From contig NZ_FNRQ01000002.1 of NCBI RefSeq assembly GCF_900107685.1, positions 496,001 to 560,000 on the forward strand: DNA of 64,000 bases. The letters run 5' to 3'. Numbering within the stretch: the stretch's first letter is position 1; every line of letters begins with the position of its first letter. The DNA comes from Paraburkholderia sartisoli. GTDB taxonomy: Bacteria > Pseudomonadota > Gammaproteobacteria > Burkholderiales > Burkholderiaceae. Below the pieces are notes generated by a model. That model ran no database searches. It was given only the letters and a program-made list of their open reading frames with translations, and was not told the origin of the DNA. A program made the translations under genes and the position numbers. This document shows positions 25,862 to 34,440 of this stretch, piece by piece.

Positions 25862-26652
25862 GGTGTGGCCTGAAAGTTGACCATGGAATTGGCGAGGTCC
25901 GGCTTGAAGTACTTGTCGAAGATGCGGCGCACCGTGCCGTCGGCGCGCATCTCGTCCACGAGCGCGCGCCATTTCTCCCGTTCCGCGGGCGACAGCGCCT
26001 TGTTCGACATGATCAGACCGTGCGGCACCGACGGATCGTTGAATTCGACGATCGTCGTCACGTCGCGAATCTTTTTCTCGTCGATCACAGGGTAATCGAA
26101 GGGCTCGATAATCATGCCCTGAATGTGGCGCAGGATGAGCGCCTTATACAACGGCTCCAGCCCGCCCGCCAGGCTGACACGGTTCTCCGACGCGAGCTTG
26201 TCGACCAGCGCGTTCGCCGAGGCGCTATAGCGGAAACTGCGGATCACGCCGAGCTGCGCGTGCGGGTCGTTCTCGAAGTCCGCGACGTTGTGAATGCCGG
26301 CGTCGTTGCGGACCAGCAAATAGTATTTGTTGCTGAAGTACCACGCGAATGACGCGTAACCCCTGCGCTCGTCGTTGGCGATGCCCGAGAGACTGAAGTC
26401 GAGCGCGCCGGATTCGATCAGCTTCCAGATCCGCGCGCGCGACATCAGGCTGACCTTGATCTGGCAACCGCTCCGGCGGATCAGTTCTTCCGCGAAATCC
26501 TTGTCGATGCCGCTATCCGTATCGAGCGAATAAAGCAGGCCATGGTCGTGCAAACCGAGTGTGAAGGGACGGGAGCAATCCGGTCCAGCCGCAAAGGCAC
26601 TGCCTGCCCAACATACCGCCAGTAGCACACCGCCCAGCCAGTTTCGAATCAC
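25858..26652 (-). CDS. Periplasmic solute-binding protein (SBP_bac_3), signalling partner
   Basis: 264 residues from a GTG at 26652 that is preceded by GGAGG. Signal peptide VIRNWLGGVLLAVCWAGSAFA. The mature protein follows the amino-acid-binding (SBP_bac_3) fold: LGLHDHGLLYSLDTDSGIDKDFAEELIRR, GALDFSLSGIANDERR, and the FDKYFKPDLA tail. No transporter genes are adjacent. Instead it overlaps the CHASE-GGDEF-EAL gene by four bases, so it probably presents a ligand to that sensor in the periplasm. Ligand unknown. Confidence 0.82.
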   Translation of the reverse strand: MIRNWLGGVLLAVCWAGSAFAAGPDCSRPFTLGLHDHGLLYSLDTDSGIDKDFAEELIRRSGCQIKVSLMSRARIWKLIESGALDFSLSGIANDERRGYASFAWYFSNKYYLLVRNDAGIHNVADFENDPHAQLGVIRSFRYSASANALVDKLASENRVSLAGGLEPLYKALILRHIQGMIIEPFDYPVIDEKKIRDVTTIVEFNDPSVPHGLIMSNKALSPAEREKWRALVDEMRADGTVRRIFDKYFKPDLANSMVNFQATP

Positions 26653-27017
26653 AGCGCCTCCGCAGCGGAACGTAGCATCCGTTGAATTATTGTCCGCAAC
26701 CCGACCCGACGGGGCTTCCCGCCGGCCATGCCTGACAGATTCCAGCCTCTTCAGGTTTTGTGTGCCCGTCCCGCCTCCGGCGGTGAACACCCTGGAATCA
26801 GGTAGACAAAACCTCCATACGCATTATCGGCAATAGTTCAAGGTTCCTGAGCGACGCGCATGACTTTTTTGACGGGACGTGCAGAACCCGTCTATGCGGA
26901 CAGCAAGACGACAGAAACTCCGCAGGCCGCATGTCAACGGGCGATGGCCGGGGTTCCGCCGTGGTACGGAGCGCACCGCCCAGGCTCGCGAAAGCGCCTT
27001 CCCGGAATGCCGGAACG
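26653..27017. other. Intergenic region without a supported gene
   Basis: 365 bp between the binding-protein gene and the end of the FrnE-like gene. A short inverted repeat GACGGG/CCCGTC occurs near 26870-26895 but no T-run follows it on the useful strand. It should contain the promoter for the sensor operon. Confidence 0.45.
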
Positions 27018-27659
27018 TTACGCTTCGGACAGAATCTGCTGGATAGCCTGCTCGAAGGTTTCCACGGGTTGCCCTCCGGACACCAGATAGCGCTGGTTGA
27101 AGATGATCGCCGGCACCGAGTGGATGCCCATTGCCTGATATTTCTGTTCTTCGGCACGAACGTCGTCGGCGTAGCGTCCGCTTTGCAGCACGTCGCGGGC
27201 CTCCCCGGCGTCGAGCCCCACGGACCGGGCTGCTTCGACCAGGACTTCGTGGTCGCCCGGGTCCTTGCCCTCGGCATGGTAGGCCCGCAGCAGCGCCATT
27301 TTGAGCGGCAACTGCCGGCCTTCGATACCGGCCCAATGCATCAGGCGGTGCGCATCGAAGGTGTTATAGGCACGCGTACGCGGTCCGAACGCAAAGCCCA
27401 CGCTCTCGCCCCGCTCGCGGATCATCGCTTGCGTTTCGGCGATCTGTTCCGGTGTGCGTCCATATTTCTTGCCGAGATAGTCGACGATGGCCTCGCCCCC
27501 TGGCCCCATCTCCGGATTCAGTTCGAAGGGATGCACGACGATCCGGGCGTCGACCGCATCGCCCAGGCGCGACAACGCAAGCTGAAGCGAAGACAGGCCG
27601 ATCGCACACCACGGGCATGCGATATCGGAGACAAAATCGATTGTCAGTTGTTGTGCCAT
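27018..27659 (-). CDS. DsbA-family oxidoreductase, FrnE-like
   Basis: 213 residues. Thioredoxin-fold protein with active site CPWC (Cys15, Cys18) and the FrnE/2-hydroxychromene-2-carboxylate isomerase-like insert (FGPRTRAYNTFDAHRL, the cis-Pro loop SVPAIIFNQRY). No signal peptide, so it acts in the cytoplasm, as FrnE does in stress tolerance in Deinococcus. The ATG at 27659 follows TGAGGAAC. The gene starts eight bases after the KfrA-like gene, so they are probably one operon. Substrates are unknown. Confidence 0.88.
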   Translation of the reverse strand: MAQQLTIDFVSDIACPWCAIGLSSLQLALSRLGDAVDARIVVHPFELNPEMGPGGEAIVDYLGKKYGRTPEQIAETQAMIRERGESVGFAFGPRTRAYNTFDAHRLMHWAGIEGRQLPLKMALLRAYHAEGKDPGDHEVLVEAARSVGLDAGEARDVLQSGRYADDVRAEEQKYQAMGIHSVPAIIFNQRYLVSGGQPVETFEQAIQQILSEA

Positions 27660-27667
27660 TGCGTTCC

Positions 27668-30055
27668 TCAACTATCCACTTTGGACATGACGGCCGTAGC
27701 CGGGTTATACCGGTAGCCCTTCTGGGCGAGTTGCTGAACCATCGTCGCGCCGATCAGTTTCTGCTGTGTGTCCCGGGACACCAGTTCGTGATCCGGCTTG
27801 ACCCGCTCAAGCTCGGATGAGAGGCGCCGCAACAGCGCGACTTCTCCCGTGCTGCGCGCGTCGATGAACAGTATCTTCTCACCTGCCTGGCTGAGTCTTT
27901 GTTTCAGTTCCTTTGCATGCGCCACCCACTGTTCGGCATTGGCGCGAAGCTCGTTGAAGGCTTTTTCATGGGCCTGGGCCTGCGCCGACATCTGACGCTG
28001 CAATGCGTCGACGTCTTCCGTACCTGTGGATTCACCTGCGTGCATGGCAAGCTGCCGTGCGCGTTGACTTTCTATCGAGTCGGCTGCCTCGTGCGCGGCG
28101 AGACGCTGCTCCAGTTGCACGACGTGCTTTTCGGCGGCATCCGCGCGGTCCTTCGCGGCAGACGCTTCCTGCGAAACGCGTGCGAGTTCGGCGCTCGCGG
28201 CCGTCTTCGCCGCAGTCATGGCGCTTTCGCGTTCGCGGGCCTCTCCGAGTTCCCGGGTGACGCGCTGCAGTTCGGCGAGCTGGGCCAACGCCTCTTCCTT
28301 GCGCGCCGCGCCTGCCTTGCGCTCCGCCACAAATGCCGTACGGGCCTGATCCCGTTGAGCCTCCATCGCGGCAAGCCGTGCAACGCCCTCGTCCACCTCT
28401 GCTTTCGCGGCTTCAGCGCGCACTGAAGCCGCGCTTGCCTCCTGCGACCAGCGCGTCACTTCTTGCGACTTCGCCTGGCACGCGTCGCTCAACGTTGCGA
28501 TCTCTTGCCGCGCTTCGTCTAGCTGCTGGGTCATCTTCGAAATCTCGTCGCTCTTGGTTGAGACAACCGTCGTCAACGCTTCATGCGCCTTGTGTGCTTC
28601 CTCAAGCGACGTCCTCGTCGCGTTCAGCGCAGCCGCTTCTTCCGACGCACGCTGCACGAGTGCCGCGATGCGTGTTTCGGCGGCTTCAGCGCGCGATGAG
28701 GCCGCACTCGCCTCTTGCGACTTCGCCTCGCAGGCGTCGTTTAGCTTTGCGATCTCCTGCTGCGCGTGATCAAGCTGACCGGTGACCTGCGCTATCTCGT
28801 CGCTCCTGCTTGAGACAACAGCGGCTAACGCTTCACGTTCCTTAAGCGCCGCTTCAAGCGATGCCGTGGTGGCGTCGAGTTTCGCCGCTTCCTCCGACGC
28901 ACGCTGCACGAGTGCCTCGATGCGTGTTTCGGCGTCTACTACACGCGATGAAGCCGCACCTGCCTCCTGCGACCAGCGGGTTGCTTCTTCGGTTTTCGCC
29001 TGACACGCATCGCTTAAGGTCGCGATCTCCTGCCGCGCCGCGTCAAGCTGCTGATTGACCTGCGCGATTTCGTCGCCCCTGCTTGAGACGACCGCGGTCA
29101 ACTGTTCGTGCGCCTGATGCGCCTCTTCAAGCGCCGATCTAGTGGCTTCCAGTTTCGCCGCTTCTTCCGAAGCGCGCTGCACGAGCTCCTCGATGCGCGT
29201 TTCGGCGGCTACTACGCGCGATGAAGCCGCGCCTGCCTCTTGCGACCAGCGGATTGCTTCTTCGGTTTTCGCCTGGCACGCGTCGCCCAGCTTTGCGATC
29301 TCTTGCCGCGCTTCGTCGCGCTCCTGCGTGATCCGCGTGATCTCTTCGCTCTTGCTTGAGACGACCTCCGTCAACGATTCATGTGCCTTGTGTGCTTCCT
29401 CAAGCGACGTCTTCGTCGCTTCCAGCACAACAGCCTCTTCCGATGCACGTTGTACGAGTGCCTCGATACGTGTTTCAGCGGCTTCGGCACGCGATGAAGC
29501 CGCGCCTGCCTCTTGCGACCAGCGGGTTGCTTCTTCGGTTTTCGCCTGGCACGCGTCGCCCAGCTTTGCGATCTCTTGCCGCGCTTCGTCGCGTTCCTGC
29601 GTGATCCGCGTGATCTCTTCGTTCCTGCTCGAGACTGTCGCGGCCAGTTCTTCACGCACCTTGCGCGCGGCCTCGACTTCTTCCAGTACCTTCTGAAACT
29701 CGGTAAGCGCCTCGTCCCGTTCTACCTGAGCGGCGGCGACATGCTCGTTCATCTCCGCCACGCGCTGACTGAAAACCTTCTCCGCTGCTTCGTGCGACGC
29801 CGTCCAGATGCGGCCTGCGGCGCTCATCATTGTTTCGACAAGGCCCTCGGGCAATCCTGCCTCGGCCGGAGGTTTCTGCGTCACGGGCTGTCGCGCTTCG
29901 CGCCAGCGCTGCAAGGCCGCTACGATCGCAACAAGCGAGCCGCCACGAACCTCCGACCAGATTGTGACCGGGGAAACTCTTCTGCCTTCTTCGACCATGC
30001 GATCTGCAATTGCAGCGACCTGTTCATCGGTGATCGTGTCTGCGTCCGTGGACAT
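27668..30055 (-). CDS. KfrA-like DNA-binding coiled-coil protein
   Basis: 795 residues. The N-terminal about 55 residues (DTITDEQVAAIADRMVEEG...VSPVTIWSEVRGGSLVAIVAAL) match the KfrA_N DNA-binding domain of plasmid partition-associated proteins. Residues about 100-690 are an Ala/Glu/Gln-rich coiled coil with tandem repeats of 91 residues. The C-terminal part (ILFIDARSTGEVALLRRLSSELE...KGYRYNPATAVMSK) is a separate small region. KfrA binds its own promoter and forms filament-like structures on plasmids; a chromosomal role is unknown. The ATG at 30055 follows GAGG. It is probably co-transcribed with the FrnE-like gene. Confidence 0.85.
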   Translation of the reverse strand: MSTDADTITDEQVAAIADRMVEEGRRVSPVTIWSEVRGGSLVAIVAALQRWREARQPVTQKPPAEAGLPEGLVETMMSAAGRIWTASHEAAEKVFSQRVAEMNEHVAAAQVERDEALTEFQKVLEEVEAARKVREELAATVSSRNEEITRITQERDEARQEIAKLGDACQAKTEEATRWSQEAGAASSRAEAAETRIEALVQRASEEAVVLEATKTSLEEAHKAHESLTEVVSSKSEEITRITQERDEARQEIAKLGDACQAKTEEAIRWSQEAGAASSRVVAAETRIEELVQRASEEAAKLEATRSALEEAHQAHEQLTAVVSSRGDEIAQVNQQLDAARQEIATLSDACQAKTEEATRWSQEAGAASSRVVDAETRIEALVQRASEEAAKLDATTASLEAALKEREALAAVVSSRSDEIAQVTGQLDHAQQEIAKLNDACEAKSQEASAASSRAEAAETRIAALVQRASEEAAALNATRTSLEEAHKAHEALTTVVSTKSDEISKMTQQLDEARQEIATLSDACQAKSQEVTRWSQEASAASVRAEAAKAEVDEGVARLAAMEAQRDQARTAFVAERKAGAARKEEALAQLAELQRVTRELGEARERESAMTAAKTAASAELARVSQEASAAKDRADAAEKHVVQLEQRLAAHEAADSIESQRARQLAMHAGESTGTEDVDALQRQMSAQAQAHEKAFNELRANAEQWVAHAKELKQRLSQAGEKILFIDARSTGEVALLRRLSSELERVKPDHELVSRDTQQKLIGATMVQQLAQKGYRYNPATAVMSKVDS
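28394..29632 (-). repeat. Tandem 273-bp repeats inside the KfrA-like gene
   Basis: Units at 29632-29360, 29359-29087 and 29086-28814 are 91 codons each. The unit at 28813-28562 is 84 codons, and a partial fifth unit runs to about 28394. Landmarks in each are DEARQEIA, DACQAK and RASEEA. 91 and 84 residues are 13 and 12 heptads. Confidence 0.9.
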
Positions 30056-30249
30056 AAGCGCCTCAATAATCAAGGTGACCGGGCCAAACCGGGCCAGAGT
30101 AGATTTTTCTATACGTTACTACGTCCAGCGAAATTCAATTGAAAGAATAATGAAGGGTTTGTCATCCGGGCAAACCCTGCTGGACCTGCTCATGCAGGCA
30201 GGCAGCGCGCGCTCAAACACATGCGACGGGTCCGTTCCCTTGCGCAGGG
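30056..30249. other. Short noncoding segment upstream of the KfrA-like gene
   Basis: AT-richer than its surroundings and holding the likely promoter of the KfrA-like/FrnE operon. No gene seen. Confidence 0.4.
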
Positions 30250-30534
30250 TAACCGGCAAAATCAACGGTATGCGAGGTTCAGATGCACCTCTTCGCATAG
30301 ACGTCGCTCGGACCGGATGCCAAAGCAGTCACCCACGATCAACATGTGGATCATGAGCTCTGGGGCAATTAATGGACGACCCATCGGGCTGTAGAACGGT
30401 GCGAGGTGCTGACGCAGATCTCGCAGGCCAAGGAAGCGATCGATACCTCTCAACAGGTGCGTTTACGGGACGTGGTTGCTGAGATTGAACGAGTAGAAGA
30501 GCTTGTCCTGTCCGCAATCCAGTCGACCCGTCAT
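30250..30534 (-). pseudogene. IS1182-type transposase, N-terminal relic with nonsense codons
   Basis: Reading from the ATG at 30534, the frame gives KLFYSFNLSNHVP, then TAA, then THLLRGIDRFLGLRDLRQHL, FYSPMGRP, IRSERRLCEEVHLNLAYR, then TGA where the family has Trp, then FCRL. This is the start of a well-known IS1182/IS5-like transposase (PMGRP...MI..L..GYCFGIRSERRLCEEV). Two in-frame stops and the lack of the rest show a dead fragment. Confidence 0.85.
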
Positions 30535-30686
30535 GACGATTCACTCCCGTCGTTTGATGTCTTCCAGGATACTCAACATTCTGCATCGACAACGACTTTT
30601 TCAATAGCCTCAGCCGATCTGCGCCATCGGATCAACACGTCGCGCGATCAGAAACCGCCATGGAAACTGAATACAGTCTTGCCGTG
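30535..30686. other. Spacer between transposase relic and parE
   Basis: About 150 bp with no supported gene; probably further IS-derived debris. Confidence 0.35.
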
Positions 30687-30986
30687 CTACGGAAAAAGAA
30701 TCGCGGCGTAATCACGCGCACCGTGCAGGACGTGAAGAATGTCGATGCGCTCAGGCTCGCCGACGACGCGGTAGAAAATCTGGTAACGGCCATGGGCCCG
30801 GTGCCGCACGCCTCGATCTTCGTAGCGCGGCACAAGCGGGAAAGCGAAGGGTATGTCTGTGAGGCTCAGGCATTTGTCGCGCAGTTCACGCACGAAGCTC
30901 ACGGCGCGGCGTGGATTATCCCGGGCTATGTAATCGCCGATGGCTTCCATCTCGGCCCTTGCGGCAGGCAAGATGCGAACGATCAT
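30687..30986 (-). CDS. parE: ParE-family toxin
   Basis: 99 residues of the RelE/ParE fold: ILPAARAEMEAIGDYIARDNP, the conserved RELRDKCLSL helix, VRHRAHGRYQIFYRV strands and the closing ILHVLHGARD. ParE toxins poison DNA gyrase. It follows the antitoxin gene with a four-base overlap (ATGA at 30983-30986), the usual order for parDE. Confidence 0.92.
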   Translation of the reverse strand: MIVRILPAARAEMEAIGDYIARDNPRRAVSFVRELRDKCLSLTDIPFAFPLVPRYEDRGVRHRAHGRYQIFYRVVGEPERIDILHVLHGARDYAAILFP

Positions 30987-31240
30987 GCCTTGCGGTCCAC
31001 CATTGCCTGATACCTGGCTTCGAGCTGGTCGAACACTTCCTCGGCTGGCGCCCCCCGGCCGGCATCGGAATCGGCGATGCTGCGCTCTATCACGGCATCC
31101 AGCGCGACAAGCTGCGTCTCGCGGTCCTGAATCAGTCGCACGCCTTCGCGTAAGACTTCGCTTTTCGAGCCATAGCGGCCCGTTTCCACCAGCTTCGTGA
31201 CGTACCCCTCGAGTTGCTGCCCCAAGTCTGCGCTAATCAT
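30983..31240 (-). CDS. parD: ParD-family antitoxin
   Basis: 85 residues. N-terminal ribbon-helix-helix (ISADLGQQLEGYVTKLVETGRYGSKSEVLREGVRLIQ) and a charged C-terminal tail that should wrap ParE. It represses its own promoter; TTATCAA direct repeats with a 10-bp spacing upstream fit an operator. The ribosome site GGAGG lies upstream of the ATG at 31240. Confidence 0.92.
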   Translation of the reverse strand: MISADLGQQLEGYVTKLVETGRYGSKSEVLREGVRLIQDRETQLVALDAVIERSIADSDAGRGAPAEEVFDQLEARYQAMVDRKA

Positions 31241-31279
31241 GGCTGAGTCCTCCAGGTGACCAGGCCAATTCTATATCGC

Positions 31280-31296
31280 TTATCAACTATTATCAA
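31280..31296. promoter_or_regulatory. TTATCAA direct repeats, candidate ParD operator
   Basis: TTATCAA at 31280-31286 and again at 31290-31296, exactly one helical turn apart, 40-56 bp before parD. On the minus strand a -10-like GATATAGAAT follows. Ribbon-helix-helix antitoxins commonly bind such repeats. Confidence 0.5.
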
Positions 31297-31547
31297 ATGG
31301 ATGCGCGATGCGCCCAGTCTTAATTCGACTATCGATCTCGTCGGGCTCTACCGCAAACAAAAAAGATCGCGCCTGCGAGCCCTTACGATCGTATGCAGCA
31401 TCGACTTCGGGCCCGCCAATGGGTGTCAATGATTCGGCTGATGCTGGCGAAGGTCGCTTACTGACCAAAGGAGCCCAATATCCCAACGAGATATGAGCCC
31501 TGATCAAGCTTGCCTGGGCGTCTAACCGAAGACCCGCAAACGTCAGC
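31297..31547. other. Intergenic region after the ferredoxin reductase gene
   Basis: 250 bp with no supported gene. An ATATC/GATAT inverted repeat occurs near 31480-31497. Confidence 0.4.
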
Positions 31548-32801
31548 TCATAACGCATCCGCCGTCAGCAACGGCTTCAGTTTCGCCGAGCAATCCGCCA
31601 ACACCGCTGGATCGATGCGTGCGCGGCGGCCGATCAGTTCCTGTGCGACGCGCACGTCGCGGGCGACCTCGCTCACCAGGCCGACACCGCTTGTGCCGAC
31701 CAGCACGCCTTCGCGATCGAGCGCGAAGAACATCCGCGAAGCCGATCCAGTATCCCGTACCACACTCGTCGTGCCGAACGCCGGCATGCCGGCGATCTGA
31801 ATCGTCATGTCGTACTGGTTCGACCAGAACCAGGGGACCGCCGAATAGGTCTCGCCGTAATCGAGCATGTTGCGCGCCACGATCCGCGCGTGATCTTCCG
31901 CGTTCTTCCAGCACTCGAGCCGGATACGGCGGCGGAACAGCCGGTGCGGGAACGAGCACACATCGCCGGCGGCGAAAATCCAGGGATCGTTGGTGCGCAG
32001 CGTGTCGTCGACCGCGATGCCGTCCGCGACATCGATGCCTGCCGCTTCCGCGAGCGCGGTGCGTGGCGTCACGCCGACACCCACGATCACCGCATCGCAT
32101 TCCAGCGTGGTGCCATCGGAGAGCTTGAGGCCCGTCACACGCGTGTCGCCAAGAATGCGCTCGACCTGTGTCGCGAAGCGAACATCCACCCCCATCTGAC
32201 GATGCCGCTCGACCAGATAACCGGCGACGACTTCCGGCACGGCTCGCATCAACGCACGCGCCGCCGCTTCGATGACGACCACTTCGCAGCCACGCGCGAT
32301 CGCGGTCGCCGCGACTTCGAGTCCGATAAAACCAGCGCCAATCACCGCGATGCGCCGCCCCGGCGACAGTTCGCCGACAATCGACAACGCATCGGGCACG
32401 GCGCGCAACAGATGCACCCCGGCGAGCGCGGCGCCTGGCACGGCGAGCCGGCGCGGCTCGGCACCCGTCGCGATCAGCAGCCGGCGGTACGACACCGTGC
32501 GCCCATCGCCGAGCATCACCCTGCGCTCCGCGCGATCGATCCCGCTTACCGGCGCATCGACGCGCAGATCGATGCGGTTGTCGCGATAGAACGCCTCATC
32601 AAAAAGCGCGCACTGTTCGACGGTCCTTTGCCCGAGCAGCACGGCCTTGGAGAGCGGCGGCCGGTCATACGGCGCGCGTCCCTCGTTGCCGAGGAGCGTG
32701 ATCTCGCCGTCCCAGCCGTTGTCGCGCAACGCATGAGCGGTACGCGCCCCGCACTGCCCCGCGCCCACGATCACCATCGCGGCATGTTCAGCTGTTTTCA
32801 T
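31548..32801 (-). CDS. FAD-dependent ferredoxin reductase of a three-component oxygenase (MocF-like)
   Basis: 417 residues. FAD fold VIVGAGQCGARTAHALR at the N-terminus, a second NADH fold AVIGAGFIGLEVAATA near residue 150, and FAAGDVCSFPH near 275, as in BphA4/HcaD/MocF ferredoxin reductases. It passes electrons from NADH to the Rieske ferredoxin encoded just upstream. The start overlaps the ferredoxin stop (ATGA at 32798-32801). Confidence 0.92.
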   Translation of the reverse strand: MKTAEHAAMVIVGAGQCGARTAHALRDNGWDGEITLLGNEGRAPYDRPPLSKAVLLGQRTVEQCALFDEAFYRDNRIDLRVDAPVSGIDRAERRVMLGDGRTVSYRRLLIATGAEPRRLAVPGAALAGVHLLRAVPDALSIVGELSPGRRIAVIGAGFIGLEVAATAIARGCEVVVIEAAARALMRAVPEVVAGYLVERHRQMGVDVRFATQVERILGDTRVTGLKLSDGTTLECDAVIVGVGVTPRTALAEAAGIDVADGIAVDDTLRTNDPWIFAAGDVCSFPHRLFRRRIRLECWKNAEDHARIVARNMLDYGETYSAVPWFWSNQYDMTIQIAGMPAFGTTSVVRDTGSASRMFFALDREGVLVGTSGVGLVSEVARDVRVAQELIGRRARIDPAVLADCSAKLKPLLTADAL

Positions 32802-33163
32802 GCGGCATCCTTTGCGGCCGTGGCAGGCACGCCGATCAGTACGTTGTGGCCTTCGACGCGCACCGGCCAGGTCTTCAGTTTCACGCAGACGGGCGGGCTC
32901 ATCGGCCTGCCGCTGACGATGTCGAAACGGCCCTGATGAAGCGGACATTCGATCTCGCCGTCCACCACAAAGCCGTCCGCAAGATGCGCCTGTTCGTGCG
33001 TACACCAGCCGTCCGATGCATGAAAGCCATCCACCAGCCGGTACACCGCGTAGCTCGCGCCTTCATGATCGAAACGCAGCACGTCTTCTTCGTCGATGTC
33101 GTCGGTGGTACACGCGACGACCCACTTCGTGTTGTCGATATCGATTGTCAGAATGCCTCCCAT
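32798..33163 (-). CDS. Rieske [2Fe-2S] ferredoxin (MocE-like)
   Basis: 121 residues. Rieske ligands Cys54/His56 in CTHEQAHL and Cys73/His76 in CPLHQGRFD, without the extra disulphide Cys of bc1-type proteins, so this is a soluble oxygenase ferredoxin. It lies between the reductase and the membrane oxygenase gene in one operon. Confidence 0.92.
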   Translation of the reverse strand: MGGILTIDIDNTKWVVACTTDDIDEEDVLRFDHEGASYAVYRLVDGFHASDGWCTHEQAHLADGFVVDGEIECPLHQGRFDIVSGRPMSPPVCVKLKTWPVRVEGHNVLIGVPATAAKDAA

Positions 33164-33215
33164 GGATGCAAGAAGTGATGGATCTACAGAGATGTGAAAG
33201 CCGAAGCAGTCTCTT

Positions 33216-34280
33216 TCAGGTACCCGGCTGTGCAGCGAAAGCCTGTCCGCCCGGAGATGGATCGGGCAGCGTGCGCGCGATCACGTGGGCCGGATCGCGC
33301 CGTTGCTTCCACAATGCCGGCACCATCTCGCGATAGGTTGCGTAAAGGCCCGGATACGCGGGCGGCAACTGGTCCTTGATGGCGTCGTGCAGACGCGGCA
33401 GCGCATGGAACGGCACCATCGGCAGCAAGTGGTGCTCGAGGTGGTAGTTCATGTTCAGGTACAGGAAGCGAAACACCGGATTGATGTGGACGGTGCGTGT
33501 ATTGAGCCGGTGATCCTTCACGTTGACGCCGAGCCCGGCGTGCTGCGTGAGACCCAGCAACTGGTGCAGCCAGCCGCCGTAGAAACGCGGCGTCCAGACG
33601 AACATCAGCGGCAGGAAGCTACGGAACACGATGGCGAGAACGATTGTCGCGACGATCACCGCGAGATAGATCCGCGACGACAAAATCATCTTCGGCTTCT
33701 CGCTGGCTGGCAGGAACGCTTCGGTCGCGGCGTCGATGCGGCCGAACGCGTGGCGAATGGTCTTGCGAATCTCGGCAGTGCCGCCGACGAGCGCAAAGAA
33801 ATCGAGGAGAACCGGCAGCACCTTTGTCGGGCGCACCACCTGGATCTCCGGATCGCGGCTGATGAAGTAGGTGTGCGTATGATGCCGCGCGTGGCTCCAG
33901 CGCCACCAGTACGCCTCGCGGATCGTCATGAACGACGACAGGTGGTAGAACGCATCGTTGAGCCAACGCGTCCTGAACGGCGTGCCGTGCGCGAGCTCAT
34001 GCCAGCGCGCGTCGCTCGACGAGTAGATCGTGCCATACACGAAGAACGCCGGCACGGCCCACCAGCTGCCCCAGCTGAACCCCGCGACAACACCCGATGC
34101 GATCAGCAGCGCAAGCCACAACCCGAAATTGCGCAAAGCCGGCGCGTCGCTGCGCTTCATCAGTTCCTTGAGGACAGCGCGCGGAATGCGCGGCTGATAC
34201 CACTGCTCGCTGATGCGATCGTCGAACGTCTCATCTGTCAGGCCGGGTTTCGTGTCGCCGGGTAGGGGCGTCGATGACAT
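33216..34280 (-). CDS. Membrane di-iron oxygenase/fatty-acid-desaturase-like (MocD-like)
   Basis: 354 residues with several hydrophobic spans and the three His boxes of the desaturase/hydroxylase superfamily: HELAH at 94-98, HARHHTH near 130-136 and a late HLEHH. The gene order oxygenase, Rieske ferredoxin, ferredoxin reductase matches mocD-mocE-mocF of rhizopine breakdown, where MocDEF removes an O-methyl group. The substrate here need not be rhizopine, since no inositol genes are nearby. The ATG at 34280 follows GGAGACAAGC. Confidence 0.88.
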   Translation of the reverse strand: MSSTPLPGDTKPGLTDETFDDRISEQWYQPRIPRAVLKELMKRSDAPALRNFGLWLALLIASGVVAGFSWGSWWAVPAFFVYGTIYSSSDARWHELAHGTPFRTRWLNDAFYHLSSFMTIREAYWWRWSHARHHTHTYFISRDPEIQVVRPTKVLPVLLDFFALVGGTAEIRKTIRHAFGRIDAATEAFLPASEKPKMILSSRIYLAVIVATIVLAIVFRSFLPLMFVWTPRFYGGWLHQLLGLTQHAGLGVNVKDHRLNTRTVHINPVFRFLYLNMNYHLEHHLLPMVPFHALPRLHDAIKDQLPPAYPGLYATYREMVPALWKQRRDPAHVIARTLPDPSPGGQAFAAQPGT

Positions 34281-34290
34281 GCTTGTCTCC

Positions 34291-34440
34291 TGTCGATCAG
34301 AGTTAGCGCTTTAGCGCTTACTCCGGTCCCATGCAAGAAGTTGCGGTCGATCAGAGTTAGCGCTTTAGCTGTCGACCAGAGTTCGCGCTTTAGCGCGTTA
34401 CTCCGGTCCCATGCAAAGCTCTTACTCCGGTCCCATGCAA
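34291..34440. repeat. Imperfect tandem repeat array of a Burkholderia-type intergenic element
   Basis: Two modules alternate: CAGAGTTAGCGCTTTAGC-type (about 34298, 34352 and 34377) and TTACTCCGGTCCCATGCAA (about 34318, 34399 and 34422). AGCGCT within the first module is palindromic. It fills the promoter region of the MocD-like gene and may be a spreading repeat or a set of regulatory hairpins. Confidence 0.7.

Noticed and set aside
26870..26896. GACGGG/CCCGTC hairpin as terminator
   Set aside because: The T-run lies on the wrong side of the stem for either strand.
31283..31558. 91-residue minus-strand frame overlapping the end of the ferredoxin reductase gene
   Set aside because: No ribosome site, no family features, overlapping a real gene.
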